Below are positions 42,078 through 50,622 of a DNA stretch of 64,000 nt, piece after piece (the stretch's first letter is position 1; every line of letters begins with the position of its first letter). The notes below the pieces were generated by a model that was given only the letters and a program-made list of their open reading frames with translations, made no database searches and was not told the origin of the DNA. The DNA comes from UBA830 sp038146925. GTDB lineage: Bacteria > Pseudomonadota > Alphaproteobacteria > MPNO01 > UBA830. The stretch spans positions 682,001 through 746,000 of the forward strand of contig JAYQSP010000011.1 in the NCBI GenBank assembly GCA_038146925.1, written 5' to 3'. A program made the translations under genes and the position numbers.

Positions 42078-44287
42078 TCCGCCGCAACCTTGATGTCGGG
42101 CCGGTTGTCCTGGGACGGCGCGGGGTCTGGCGTGTCGGACTTGCCCTGGAACAGGCCGATCACGGCGGTACGCAGTTTGTGGATTATGGTATCGATGACG
42201 CCGGGGTTCTGCACGATTTCCGCCTGGAAGAAGGACGGGCACAGCACCGCCGCATCCGACACTTCGCCGCACAGGCCGCAGCCGACGCAGGAATTCAGCA
42301 CGCTGGCGACCGGATCCTTGCGCAGCGGATCGGGGTTCGGTTTGACCGACAGAGACGGGCAGCCGGAAAGCCGAATGCAGGAATGATCGCCGGTGCAGGT
42401 GTCTTCGTCGACGCCGAACCGGGTACGGACGACACGCTTGCCTGATTTCAGCAGTTTGGCGGCGATCGGTTTTTCGCGCCTCTGCTTCGCGATCTGGCAT
42501 TCGGCTTCGGCGATGATGACCTTCAGGCCCTTTTCGGTCGACGTCAGCGCTTCCTTGACCAGATCGCGCATGTGCCCGACCTGATAAGTGTACTGTTTCT
42601 TGATCCACTTGACGCCGACCCCCTTCAGGGCGTTTTCGATCGGGACCACCGTGTCCGGCGGCCGCAGCCCGCCGGCGGTTGAGGACGGCAGCTGCTGCTG
42701 TCCCGTCGCCGAAGAATAGCCGTTGGCCATGACGATCAGCAGGTTGTCGTGTTTGTTGAACACCGCGCCGGTAATGCCCGTGGACAATCCGTTATGCCAG
42801 AACCCGCCGTCGCCCATGATTGAGATCGTGTGGGCTTTGAGCGAATCCTTCACTCCGGCCGAACTCGCGAGGCCAAGGCCATATCCGGTAACGGTGTTGC
42901 CCATATTGAAGGGCGGCAGGGTCGAAAACGTGTGACAGCCGATATCGGCCGATATGTGCATCTTGCCGATCTCGGGATCCTGTTGCACCAGTTTCAGTGC
43001 CGAAAAGACCGGCCGTTCCGGGCAGCCGGTACAGAACCCCGGCGGGCGCTTCGGGATCGGCGCGCCCAGAAGTTCGGCGGCGTAGGCCTTGTTGTCCGCG
43101 ACCGCCTTGGTGACGGCGGCGATGGGCGCAAGATTGATGCCTTTCGGCACCGCGCCTTCGACGAATTTGGCGAGGCCATTCATCATCACCTCGGACTGGT
43201 ATTCGCCCGCCTTCGGGAAGACGTCCTTGCCGACGATGGTGGTGTTCAGATCGGCTTTGCGCAGCGTCGCGTTCAGCGCCTGTTCGAGATAATCGGGGAA
43301 GCCTTCCTCGACGATGCAGACCGACCGTTTGCCCGCACAGAATTCGGTGACTTCTTCCGGCACCATCGGATAGGTGACGTTCATGCAGTAAATCGGAATG
43401 CGCGACTTGCCGAACGGATCGGCGAGCCCAAGCTGTTGCAGACCGCGGATTACCGAGTTGTACAATCCGCCCTGGCAGATGATGCCGACATCGTCGCAGT
43501 CGCCGTCGAAAAATTCATTCATCCCGTTTTCGCGGATAAACTTGATCGCGGCCGGGAAGCGCTGCTCGATCTTCATTTTTTCCTGCAGATAGGTCGACGG
43601 CGGCAGCGCGATCCGGTCCAGGTTGTATTCCGGCTCCGGGATCTTGTCGTTCATCGAGAACTCGGGCTTCTTGTTTTTCTTGGTCGCGAAGCGCCCGGTG
43701 ACGTGACAGGCGCGGATGCGGAACTCCATCATCACCGGCGTGTTGCTGGCTTCGGAGAGTTCGAACGATTTTTCCACCAGGTCGACGATGCGCGGATGAT
43801 TGACGCGCGGATCGACCAGCCAGACCGAGCACTTCATCGCGAAAGCGTGGCTGCGCTCCTGAATGATGGACGATCCCTCGCCGTAATCCTCTCCCAGGAC
43901 GATCAGTGAGCCGCCGATCACGCCGACCGAGGCGATGTTGGACAGCGCATCGGACGCCACGTTCGTGCCGACTGTTGATTTCCAGGTCACCGCACCGCGA
44001 ATGGGGTAGTTCACCGACGCCGCCAGCATGGCGCAGGCCGCCGCTTCGTTGGCGCATACTTCGGTATGCACGCCTAGTTCGGCCATCAGGCCCTTGGAAT
44101 CCGATGTCAGAACATCCATCAGATGGGAAACGGGGGCGCCCTGGTAGCCGCCGACATAGGAAACGCCGGATTGAAGCAGCGCCTTGGTGATGGCGAGGAT
44201 GCCTTCGCCTTCGAAATACTCGCCGTCGCCACGGCGCAGCATTTCCACCTCCCGCGCGAATGTCCGTTCCATCACATAGCTCCCCAT
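42074..44287 (-). CDS. iorA: indolepyruvate:ferredoxin oxidoreductase alpha subunit
   Basis: 737 residues from ATG 44285-44287 (MGSYVMERTFAREVE), chosen because a GAGGG site sits 8 bases upstream; a longer frame to 44410 is not supported. The N-terminal pyrimidine domain has GYQGAPVSHLMD. The thiamine diphosphate domain has DGGFWHNGLSTGITGAVFNK (GDG...N motif). The C-terminus carries two [4Fe-4S] ferredoxin sets, CTGDHSCIRLSGCPSL and CVGCGLCGEVSDAAVLCPSF. The enzyme oxidises indole-, phenyl- or hydroxyphenylpyruvate to the aryl-acetyl-CoA. First gene of the iorAB operon; divergent from Mo subunit 3. Confidence 0.95.
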   Translation of the reverse strand: MGSYVMERTFAREVEMLRRGDGEYFEGEGILAITKALLQSGVSYVGGYQGAPVSHLMDVLTSDSKGLMAELGVHTEVCANEAAACAMLAASVNYPIRGAVTWKSTVGTNVASDALSNIASVGVIGGSLIVLGEDYGEGSSIIQERSHAFAMKCSVWLVDPRVNHPRIVDLVEKSFELSEASNTPVMMEFRIRACHVTGRFATKKNKKPEFSMNDKIPEPEYNLDRIALPPSTYLQEKMKIEQRFPAAIKFIRENGMNEFFDGDCDDVGIICQGGLYNSVIRGLQQLGLADPFGKSRIPIYCMNVTYPMVPEEVTEFCAGKRSVCIVEEGFPDYLEQALNATLRKADLNTTIVGKDVFPKAGEYQSEVMMNGLAKFVEGAVPKGINLAPIAAVTKAVADNKAYAAELLGAPIPKRPPGFCTGCPERPVFSALKLVQQDPEIGKMHISADIGCHTFSTLPPFNMGNTVTGYGLGLASSAGVKDSLKAHTISIMGDGGFWHNGLSTGITGAVFNKHDNLLIVMANGYSSATGQQQLPSSTAGGLRPPDTVVPIENALKGVGVKWIKKQYTYQVGHMRDLVKEALTSTEKGLKVIIAEAECQIAKQRREKPIAAKLLKSGKRVVRTRFGVDEDTCTGDHSCIRLSGCPSLSVKPNPDPLRKDPVASVLNSCVGCGLCGEVSDAAVLCPSFFQAEIVQNPGVIDTIIHKLRTAVIGLFQGKSDTPDPAPSQDNRPDIKVAAE

Positions 44288-44692
44288 GTCGGCCGCCCTC
44301 ATCGGACAGCACCCACGATTATAGACCGTTGGGTACGGTCCGGCAAAAAATTCGCCGGGAGCGCGAGAGGATTGTCTTATGTCGGAGTGTCTGCAGAATG
44401 GTGAGAACATCGCTCATGTTTGCCGCGAGAGAAGTGTTCAGTTTGCGCAGAGCAGCCGCAAATTCCAGCAACTCAACCGATGTGCGATCGGTCCGTTGAT
44501 CTGCAGAACTCCATGTCCCTCTCCCCAACCGGGTGGTCAGAGGATTTTACCATCCTGAACTGAACCCTCACTTATCTCGTGTTTCGAAGGATAGCGAGCC
44601 AGACGGGCGGATTCTGGTTTTCAGGACGAACTGATAGAACTGTCGCACCCGCACATTGTTTTACGGATGCCGCGTGCTTTATACCATTGAAT
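44288..44692. other. 405-base divergent intergenic region (iorA / Mo subunit 3)
   Basis: This long gap holds promoters for both flanking operons and no recognised gene. A 69-codon leftward frame (44319-44528) has no clear relative. The last bases before ATG 44693 read CTTTATACC then a short AT-rich stretch, a possible -10 placed so close that the Mo-subunit message would have almost no leader. Confidence 0.5.
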
Positions 44693-47044
44693 ATGGATCT
44701 CTCCCGTTTCAATCCACCCGGTCTCGGCGATCTGGTCGGTAAATCCGTCCCCCGACTCGAAGACGAAGAACTATTGCGCGGCGACGCCGTGTTTCTCGAC
44801 GACATCCATATTCGGGGCGAAAAGCATGCCGTGTTCGTACGCTCCGACGTTGCCTGCGCGGAGATCGCCGAAATGGAAATCGGGGCGGCCGTCGCGTCTC
44901 CCGGTGTTGCGAGTGTTCTCACAGGCGCCGAACTGAAAGCCGACGGTATCGGCGGGGTGCCTTGGGAGGTTCTGCCTGTTGCGGAAAAATCCGATGTGAA
45001 AAAGCCGGTCGAGCAGGGCGACCCGTCCATAGCCCGCCCGCAACCCGCTATGCCGTCCGACAAGGTCGAATATGTCGGCCAGATCCTTGCGATGGTGATC
45101 GCCGACACCCGTCACCAGGCTTTGGATGCCGCTGAGAAAATCGTCGTTTCCTATCGGGATCTGGAGCCGGTGATCGATGTCGAGTCTGCCGTTGCTGACG
45201 GCGCGCCGGTCGTCGACCAGGCCTTCCCAGACAATATCTGCTTTAAAATATCCATGGGGGACGAAGCGGCCACTGATGCCATTTTCGAAGACGCCGCCCA
45301 TGTCACGCGTATCCGGCACGTGCAGAACCGTGGCGTCGGGGCGCCGATTGAAACCCGTGGTTATATTGGTGACTGGGATGCCGACACGAAAAAATTCACG
45401 CTGCACGCAACGGCGGGAAAGCCCCATCCGGTGCGCAACACGCTCGCCAAATTCTGTTTCTTCTGCGAACCGGAAGATATCCGGGTTGTCGTGCCGCGCC
45501 TCGGCGGCGGCTTCGGCGCCAAGAATATCGTTTATGGCGAAGAGGTGTTGGTGCTGTGGGCTGCGCGGAAAATCGGTGCGCCCGTGCGCTGGATTTCGGA
45601 TCGCTCGGAATCCTTCATCAGCGACGTGCATACCCGCGATCTTGTCTCGGTCGCCGAATACGCCTTCGACGAAGACTACCGGATACAGGCGATGCGCGTC
45701 CGCAATCTCGGAAATCTGGGTGCGTATCTTGGACCCCGCGCCGGCAATCCAGTGCGGAATTCGATCAAGATCGCGCCATCCGTCTACGATGTGCCGGTCG
45801 GGTATCTGGAGGCCTGCGGCGTGCTCACCAATACCGTGCCGACCTGTCCCATCCGCGGGGCAGGCGAGCCGGAAGGACAGTTCACGCCGGAACGCCTGAT
45901 GGACGAAGCCGCTCGTCAGCTCGGTATCGACCGGTTCGAACTGCGGCGCCGAAACCTGATCAGGGCGGATCAGCTGCCCTACAAAACGATTTCTCATCTC
46001 GAGTACGACTGCGGCGATTTTTCGGCAAATTTCGAGCGCGCGCTGGATCTGTCCGACCGCCCCGGTTTCGAGGCACGCAAATCGAATTCAGCCAAAGCCG
46101 GAAAGCTGCGCGGCTTTGGCCTCTGCAATACGATCGAGGCGCTGGGCTTCGGGCTCGATGAAGAGGCTGACATCCGCTGCGCGGCGGACGGGTCGGTCGA
46201 GCTGCGGATCGGATCGATGTCGAACGGTCAGGGGCACGATACGATTTACGCTCAGATCGTCGCTGGAAAGCTCGGGCTGCCCGCCTCGTCCGTCCACGTA
46301 ATCCAGGGCGATACCGACGACATCGCCTATGGCACCGGGACCGGCGCCTGCCGGTCGATCATCGTTGGCGGCTCAGCCGTCGTCTGCACGACCGACCGGG
46401 TAATCGAGGCGGGGATGGAACATGCCGCGAGACTGCTTGAAGCCGCAGTCGAAGATCTGGAGTTCGGGGACGGAAAATACGGCGTGAAGGGCACCGACAG
46501 AACGGTCGCGTTCGCGCAGATCGTCGAACAGGCCGGCGGGATCGATGCCCGCGACCGGTTCATGCCACGCGATTTTACCTATCCCAACGGCGCCCATTGT
46601 TGCGAGGTCGAGGTGGATCCCGAGACGGGGGACGTCACCCTCGATCGCTACATCATGGTTCACGATTGCGGCACGCCGGTGAACCCGATGCTGGTTGAAG
46701 CCCAGCTTCAGGGCGGCGTGTTGCATGGGCTGGGCCAGGCGTTCTCCGAACATCTGGTATACGAGCCGGAAAGCGGACAGGTGCTGTCTGGATCGTTTCT
46801 CGATTACGGATTGCCGCGAGCGGACGATGCACCGGCGCCGGATTTCGTCTGCGAGCTCCGGCCCGTGCCCACCGATACCAATCCGCTAGGCGCAAAGGCC
46901 GTAGGCGAAGCAGGGGTCGCGATTTCGCCCATCGTCGCCGTGAATGCCGTTCTTGATGCGCTGCGCCCGCTTGGGGTATCGGATATTTCGATGCCGATGA
47001 CCCCCGGACGGATTCGCGACGCGATCGACCGGGTAAATCGCTGA
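44693..47044 (+). CDS. molybdenum hydroxylase catalytic (Mo) subunit 3
   Basis: 783 residues from ATG 44693 (MDLSRFNPPGLGDLVGKSVP). Motifs: VPRLGGGFGAKNIVYGEE (molybdopterin), PTCPIRGAGEPEGQFTPERL, GSMSNGQGHDTIYAQIVAGK, HDCGTPVNPMLVEAQLQGG and LGAKAVGEAGVAIS with the catalytic glutamate. It lies 16 bases before the Rieske dioxygenase alpha gene, which overlaps its beta gene; the three form a probable operon. In the absence of its own FAD and iron-sulfur partners it must use the shared pair or another acceptor. Substrates: N-heteroaromatic or aldehyde. Confidence 0.93.
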   Translation: MDLSRFNPPGLGDLVGKSVPRLEDEELLRGDAVFLDDIHIRGEKHAVFVRSDVACAEIAEMEIGAAVASPGVASVLTGAELKADGIGGVPWEVLPVAEKSDVKKPVEQGDPSIARPQPAMPSDKVEYVGQILAMVIADTRHQALDAAEKIVVSYRDLEPVIDVESAVADGAPVVDQAFPDNICFKISMGDEAATDAIFEDAAHVTRIRHVQNRGVGAPIETRGYIGDWDADTKKFTLHATAGKPHPVRNTLAKFCFFCEPEDIRVVVPRLGGGFGAKNIVYGEEVLVLWAARKIGAPVRWISDRSESFISDVHTRDLVSVAEYAFDEDYRIQAMRVRNLGNLGAYLGPRAGNPVRNSIKIAPSVYDVPVGYLEACGVLTNTVPTCPIRGAGEPEGQFTPERLMDEAARQLGIDRFELRRRNLIRADQLPYKTISHLEYDCGDFSANFERALDLSDRPGFEARKSNSAKAGKLRGFGLCNTIEALGFGLDEEADIRCAADGSVELRIGSMSNGQGHDTIYAQIVAGKLGLPASSVHVIQGDTDDIAYGTGTGACRSIIVGGSAVVCTTDRVIEAGMEHAARLLEAAVEDLEFGDGKYGVKGTDRTVAFAQIVEQAGGIDARDRFMPRDFTYPNGAHCCEVEVDPETGDVTLDRYIMVHDCGTPVNPMLVEAQLQGGVLHGLGQAFSEHLVYEPESGQVLSGSFLDYGLPRADDAPAPDFVCELRPVPTDTNPLGAKAVGEAGVAISPIVAVNAVLDALRPLGVSDISMPMTPGRIRDAIDRVNR

Positions 47045-47060
47045 GGAACGGGAGCGGCGC

Positions 47061-48356
47061 ATGATGACGGAATACAGCAGCGAGCATATTGCCTCGCTTG
47101 TAAGATCCGACCAGGTGCACCGGGACGTCTACGAGGACCCACGACTGTTTGACCTGGAAATGGACCGAATCTTCGGCCGGTCTTGGGTGTATGTGGGCCA
47201 TGAGAGCCAGGTGCCCGAGCCGGGCGACTTCTTCTGCACGCGGATCGGCCTGCAACCGGTCGTCATGACCCGTCATTCGGACGGCAACGTCTATGTCGTC
47301 TACAACCGGTGCGCCCATCGCGGGGTGAAAGTCGTCAATGAGGAATGCGGCAACGCCGGGCGCTTAATGTGCATGTATCACGGCTGGACCTACGACACGA
47401 ACGGCGACCTCGATTTCGTGACGCAGGAAGAGGGGTACCCGGATTACAAATTCGACAGGGTGAAAGACGGCATGGGCCGGGTCGCCCGATGGGACTCGCA
47501 CCATGGTTTCGTCTTCGCCAATTTGTCGCCGGAAGGCCCGGATCTGCGCGCATGGCTCGGCGAAAACGGCGATTTTCTGGACGATGTCGCGATCAGCGCG
47601 CCTGACGGCGAGATCGAAGTCACCGGCGGGGTGCACCGTTATCTGTATCACGGCAACTGGAAGATGCAGGTCGAGAATCTGATCGACATGTATCATCCGG
47701 CCTACAGCCACGAATCCTCCAGTGCCAAGGGAGGGCAGCAATTCACCCGGCGCGAAGGCGACAAGGGCGGCATCCAGTTTTTCGAAAAGCGCGGCAAGGT
47801 GAAGTCGATGGACAACCTCGGAACCCATGCGCTGCCGCACGGGCACACCTGGCAGGGCGGTCTGCCCCCGGTCGAGAATACGTCGGCGGATCATCAGGCC
47901 TATGTCGCGCTGCTCGAGGAAAAGCACGGACCGGAGAAGACGCGGGATATCCTGGTCAAGAAACGCCACAACGTGATCTTCTATCCCAATATGGCGATGC
48001 AGGAGCTCAATCCCCACATCCGGGTAATCCGCCCGCTGGCCGTCGACCGCACCGAAATTTTCATCTACCCGGTCAAGCTGAAAGGCGCGCCGGAAAAGAT
48101 GTTTCGCGATCAACTCGTCAACCTGAACCGGACGCATTCGCCGACGTCGCTGGTTCAGACCGACGACGTCGAAGCCTTTGCCCGTGCCCAGGAAGGCATG
48201 ATGACATCCGGGAACGAGTGGATTTTGCTGGCGCGGAAGGGGCCGAGCGAAGAGTTCGATACCGGGCGCGTCCGCACGACGGGAACCAGCGAAGAAGGTA
48301 TGCGCAATCATTACCGTGCGTGGCTAAATTATATGTGCGCGGACGACGGGGAATGA
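47061..48356 (+). CDS. Rieske ring-hydroxylating dioxygenase alpha subunit
   Basis: 431 residues. The Rieske cluster ligands are C84 and H86 (RCAHRG) and C104 and H107 (CMYHGW). The mononuclear iron site is D209, H212 and H217 (LIDMYHPAYSH), the DxxHxxxxH motif that also bridges subunits through the Asp. Length and motifs match aromatic dioxygenase or O-demethylase alphas of the biphenyl/benzoate group. It should add dioxygen to an aromatic ring using electrons from a reductase and ferredoxin, neither of which is encoded nearby. It overlaps the beta-subunit gene by 4 bases. Confidence 0.95.
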   Translation: MMTEYSSEHIASLVRSDQVHRDVYEDPRLFDLEMDRIFGRSWVYVGHESQVPEPGDFFCTRIGLQPVVMTRHSDGNVYVVYNRCAHRGVKVVNEECGNAGRLMCMYHGWTYDTNGDLDFVTQEEGYPDYKFDRVKDGMGRVARWDSHHGFVFANLSPEGPDLRAWLGENGDFLDDVAISAPDGEIEVTGGVHRYLYHGNWKMQVENLIDMYHPAYSHESSSAKGGQQFTRREGDKGGIQFFEKRGKVKSMDNLGTHALPHGHTWQGGLPPVENTSADHQAYVALLEEKHGPEKTRDILVKKRHNVIFYPNMAMQELNPHIRVIRPLAVDRTEIFIYPVKLKGAPEKMFRDQLVNLNRTHSPTSLVQTDDVEAFARAQEGMMTSGNEWILLARKGPSEEFDTGRVRTTGTSEEGMRNHYRAWLNYMCADDGE

Positions 48357-48865
48357 CGATCGACTACCAATCCGCGATCGACGATCTGCTTTTCGCGCGC
48401 GACGTAGAGCAATTTCTGATCCGAGAGGTCGGGTTGCTGGACGACCGGTTGTTCGAGGACTGGACAAATTTGTTCACGGATGACGGATACTACTGGGCGC
48501 CTGCCCAGCCGGATCAGGTCGATCCCGAATCCGGCGTCTCGCTTTTTTTTGACGACGTCCCCATGCTGCGAACGCGGTTTGCCAGGTTGCGGCATCCGCG
48601 GGTGCATTCGCAGATACCGCCTTCGCGGACCAGCCATATGATATCAAACATCTTCGTGACGAGAGACGGCGGTTCCGGGCTTTGCCGCGTGGACGCAAGA
48701 TTCGAGATGCTCGAATTCCGCCCCGGTCATCGACAGCGCAGTTTCGGGGGCAAGTACGCGTACCAACTGGTTGCCGGTTCGGGCGACGGATTCCGTATAG
48801 CCTCCAAGAAGGCGGTCATTATCAACTGCGACGACGTCCACCTGCCGATCGCCCTGCCTTTCTGA
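48353..48865 (+). CDS. ring-hydroxylating dioxygenase beta subunit
   Basis: 170 residues from ATG 48353 (ATGA overlap with the alpha gene); a longer frame starts upstream inside it. The small alpha-beta cone fold of beta subunits is indicated by DVEQFLIREVGLLDDRLFEDW (helix at 17-37), DDGYYWAPA and the stretch PPSRTSHMISNIFV, followed by FEMLEFRPGHRQRSFGGKYA. It gives structural support and substrate discrimination to an alpha3beta3 enzyme. End of the Mo subunit 3/alpha/beta run; the TRAP system 3 starts 174 bases later with its own leader. Confidence 0.93.
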   Translation: MTIDYQSAIDDLLFARDVEQFLIREVGLLDDRLFEDWTNLFTDDGYYWAPAQPDQVDPESGVSLFFDDVPMLRTRFARLRHPRVHSQIPPSRTSHMISNIFVTRDGGSGLCRVDARFEMLEFRPGHRQRSFGGKYAYQLVAGSGDGFRIASKKAVIINCDDVHLPIALPF

Positions 48866-48935
48866 TGCGGATTCGTTGCGGCAGCGGGCCCTGAAAGAGG
48901 GTGTCAGCAATATCAAGTGTTTGAAGGATCATTTA

Positions 48936-48956
48936 GGTGTCTAACTATTTGACACC
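48936..48956. promoter_or_regulatory. palindromic operator candidate over a -35 box
   Basis: GGTGTC (48936-48941) and GACACC (48951-48956) form a perfect 6-base inverted repeat with a 9-base spacer. The right arm overlaps TTGACA at 48949-48954, a perfect -35. Another GGTGTC half-site is at 48900-48905. The position upstream of the TRAP system 3 binding-protein gene suggests repression of that operon. Confidence 0.5.
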
Positions 48957-49039
48957 GTTTGGAGACTATGCAGTATTACGCGAGAAAAATTGGCGACAAC
49001 CAATCGTCAGCTTTCGTATGTCTCAACAGGGAGTTTCAA

Positions 49040-50074
49040 ATGAAAAAACTATCAATCTCTATCGGCGCGACCGCAGCCGTCGCCACGCTGGCGATCGGTC
49101 CGGTTCATGCGGCGGATAAGCTGAACGCGGTCACGGCGCTGCAAACGAACAACGCAATGTCGCAGAGCTTTTTGACGACGTTTGTCGCCCCGCTGAACAA
49201 AAAGGCAGCCGGGAAACTGAGCATCAATTATCTCGGTGGGCAGGAAGTCGTTCCTCCGCGCAAGGCGGCCAACGCCCTCAAACGCGGTCAGTTCGACATG
49301 CTGCATTCGCCGACTGCATACTACATCGGGACCGTGCCCGAAGGTTACGCGATGCTGGCCAGTAATCATGGGCCAAAGGCTATCCGGAAAAATGGCGGCT
49401 GGAAGCTTCTGCAAAAAATCTATCGTGAGAAAGCCGGTGCCCATCTTCTCGCCTGGGGCGAAAGCATGACGTCCTACCACATGTATCTCGCGAAGATGCC
49501 GAAGATGAAAAACGGTCTTCCGGACCTGACGGGCATGAAAATGCGCGCGACCGGCACCTATCGTCCACTATTCCGAGCGCTTGGTGCCACCACTGTCAAC
49601 ATCAAGTCGAGCGAGGTGATTAATGCAATCCAGCGCGGCACCGTTGACGGATTTGGTTTTACCGACCAGCCCGCGTCTGTCGGCATGCAGGAAGTTATCA
49701 AATACCGTGTGGTCCCCAACTTCTATGCGACCAACACCGTGGTCACGATTAACCTCGATGCATGGAAGTCGATGAGTGCAGCCCAGAAAAAGATGCTCGA
49801 AGACGTTGGCGTCGAGTACGAGACGGCATCGGTGCTGTGGACGGAAGACGTCCGAAAGGCAGACGAGGCGAAGCTAAAGGCCGCCGGCGCGAAGGACATC
49901 GTCCTGAGCGAAGAAGCTTCCAAGCGGTATTTAGAAATCGCCCACGGCGAAATCTGGAAAGAGCTTAAAAAGCGGTCCGACTACGCCGACCAGTTGCGCC
50001 CGCTGCTGTACGTGCCGGGTAAGCCCCAGTTCCAGGTCGATTTGGCGTCGATGCGGAAGCGGCATCGTAACTAA
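49040..50074 (+). CDS. TRAP transporter periplasmic substrate-binding protein (DctP family), system 3
   Basis: 344 residues from ATG 49040 with an ACAGGGAG site; the in-frame ATG at 48959 is in the promoter region. Signal peptide of about 24 residues, cleaved near PVHAADKL. The mature chain contains GGQEVVPPRKAANALKRGQF (residues about 63-82), SPTAYYIGTVPEGYAM, and LTGMKMRATGTYRPLFRALG (ligand-binding segment with a candidate carboxylate-binding arginine). First gene of a P-Q-M operon under a palindrome-marked promoter. Ligand unknown; the neighbouring dioxygenase suggests an aromatic acid. Confidence 0.92.
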   Translation: MKKLSISIGATAAVATLAIGPVHAADKLNAVTALQTNNAMSQSFLTTFVAPLNKKAAGKLSINYLGGQEVVPPRKAANALKRGQFDMLHSPTAYYIGTVPEGYAMLASNHGPKAIRKNGGWKLLQKIYREKAGAHLLAWGESMTSYHMYLAKMPKMKNGLPDLTGMKMRATGTYRPLFRALGATTVNIKSSEVINAIQRGTVDGFGFTDQPASVGMQEVIKYRVVPNFYATNTVVTINLDAWKSMSAAQKKMLEDVGVEYETASVLWTEDVRKADEAKLKAAGAKDIVLSEEASKRYLEIAHGEIWKELKKRSDYADQLRPLLYVPGKPQFQVDLASMRKRHRN

Positions 50075-50100
50075 GTTACCTTTGAATACATTCAGGTAAC
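50075..50100 (+). other. intergenic hairpin between TRAP genes
   Basis: GTTACCT (50075-50081) pairs with AGGTAAC (50094-50100), with a second small stem inside (GAA with TTC). It starts right after the binding-protein stop and ends just before the small permease, and could protect the upstream message or lower downstream translation. No T-tract follows. Confidence 0.55.
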
Positions 50101-50106
50101 AAATCC

Positions 50107-50622
50107 ATGGAAGCCTTTGACAAGGCTGTAGGACGTGTATCGACGGCGCTGGCCTATCTGGCCTGCGCCGTCATCCCTTGCATGTTCACAATGATTGTGA
50201 TCGATGTGTCGATGAGGACGGTTGGCATCAGTCCGCCGCTGTTCACCTCGTCCGTCGTAGAATATGCGTTGCTCTACGTAGCCATGTTTTCCGCCCCCTG
50301 GCTGGTGCGCGAAAAGGGCCACGTAGCGATCGAGGCGTTGCTTACGATCATTCCGCCCATCGTCAGACGAGTGCTCGCATTTTTCGTTTATCTGGTCTGC
50401 ACAGCGGCATCTTTTCTTTTTGCGTGGTTTTCGTGGCAGCTGTTTATGGACGCGGCGGAAAGCGGGCAACTGGATATCCGCGGTGTCGACATGCCGTACT
50501 GGGCGCAATTCCTGCCGATGTTCATCGGATTCGCTCTAGTGGCGCTGGAATTTCTTTTCTATCTGCTGGGACGCCGACACTACTATTCCTACGATCTCGG
50601 CGAACTTAAGGACTCAGTCTGA
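50107..50622 (+). CDS. TRAP transporter small permease (DctQ type), system 3
   Basis: 171 residues with four spans (about 12-32, 52-68, 90-111, 138-158). MIVIDVSMRTVGISPPLF and APWLVREKGHVAIEALL are typical of the family, the latter being the conserved R-E-K-G-H-V loop. It pairs with the large permease, whose ATG overlaps this gene's stop by one base (TGATG). Position between the binding protein and large permease matches P-Q-M operons. Confidence 0.92.
   Translation: MEAFDKAVGRVSTALAYLACAVIPCMFTMIVIDVSMRTVGISPPLFTSSVVEYALLYVAMFSAPWLVREKGHVAIEALLTIIPPIVRRVLAFFVYLVCTAASFLFAWFSWQLFMDAAESGQLDIRGVDMPYWAQFLPMFIGFALVALEFLFYLLGRRHYYSYDLGELKDSV

Noticed and set aside
44319..44528. A 69-codon leftward frame in the long iorA/Mo 3 gap, considered as a regulator remnant
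   Set aside because: No convincing resemblance to MarR or other helix-turn-helix families; kept only as part of the intergenic description.
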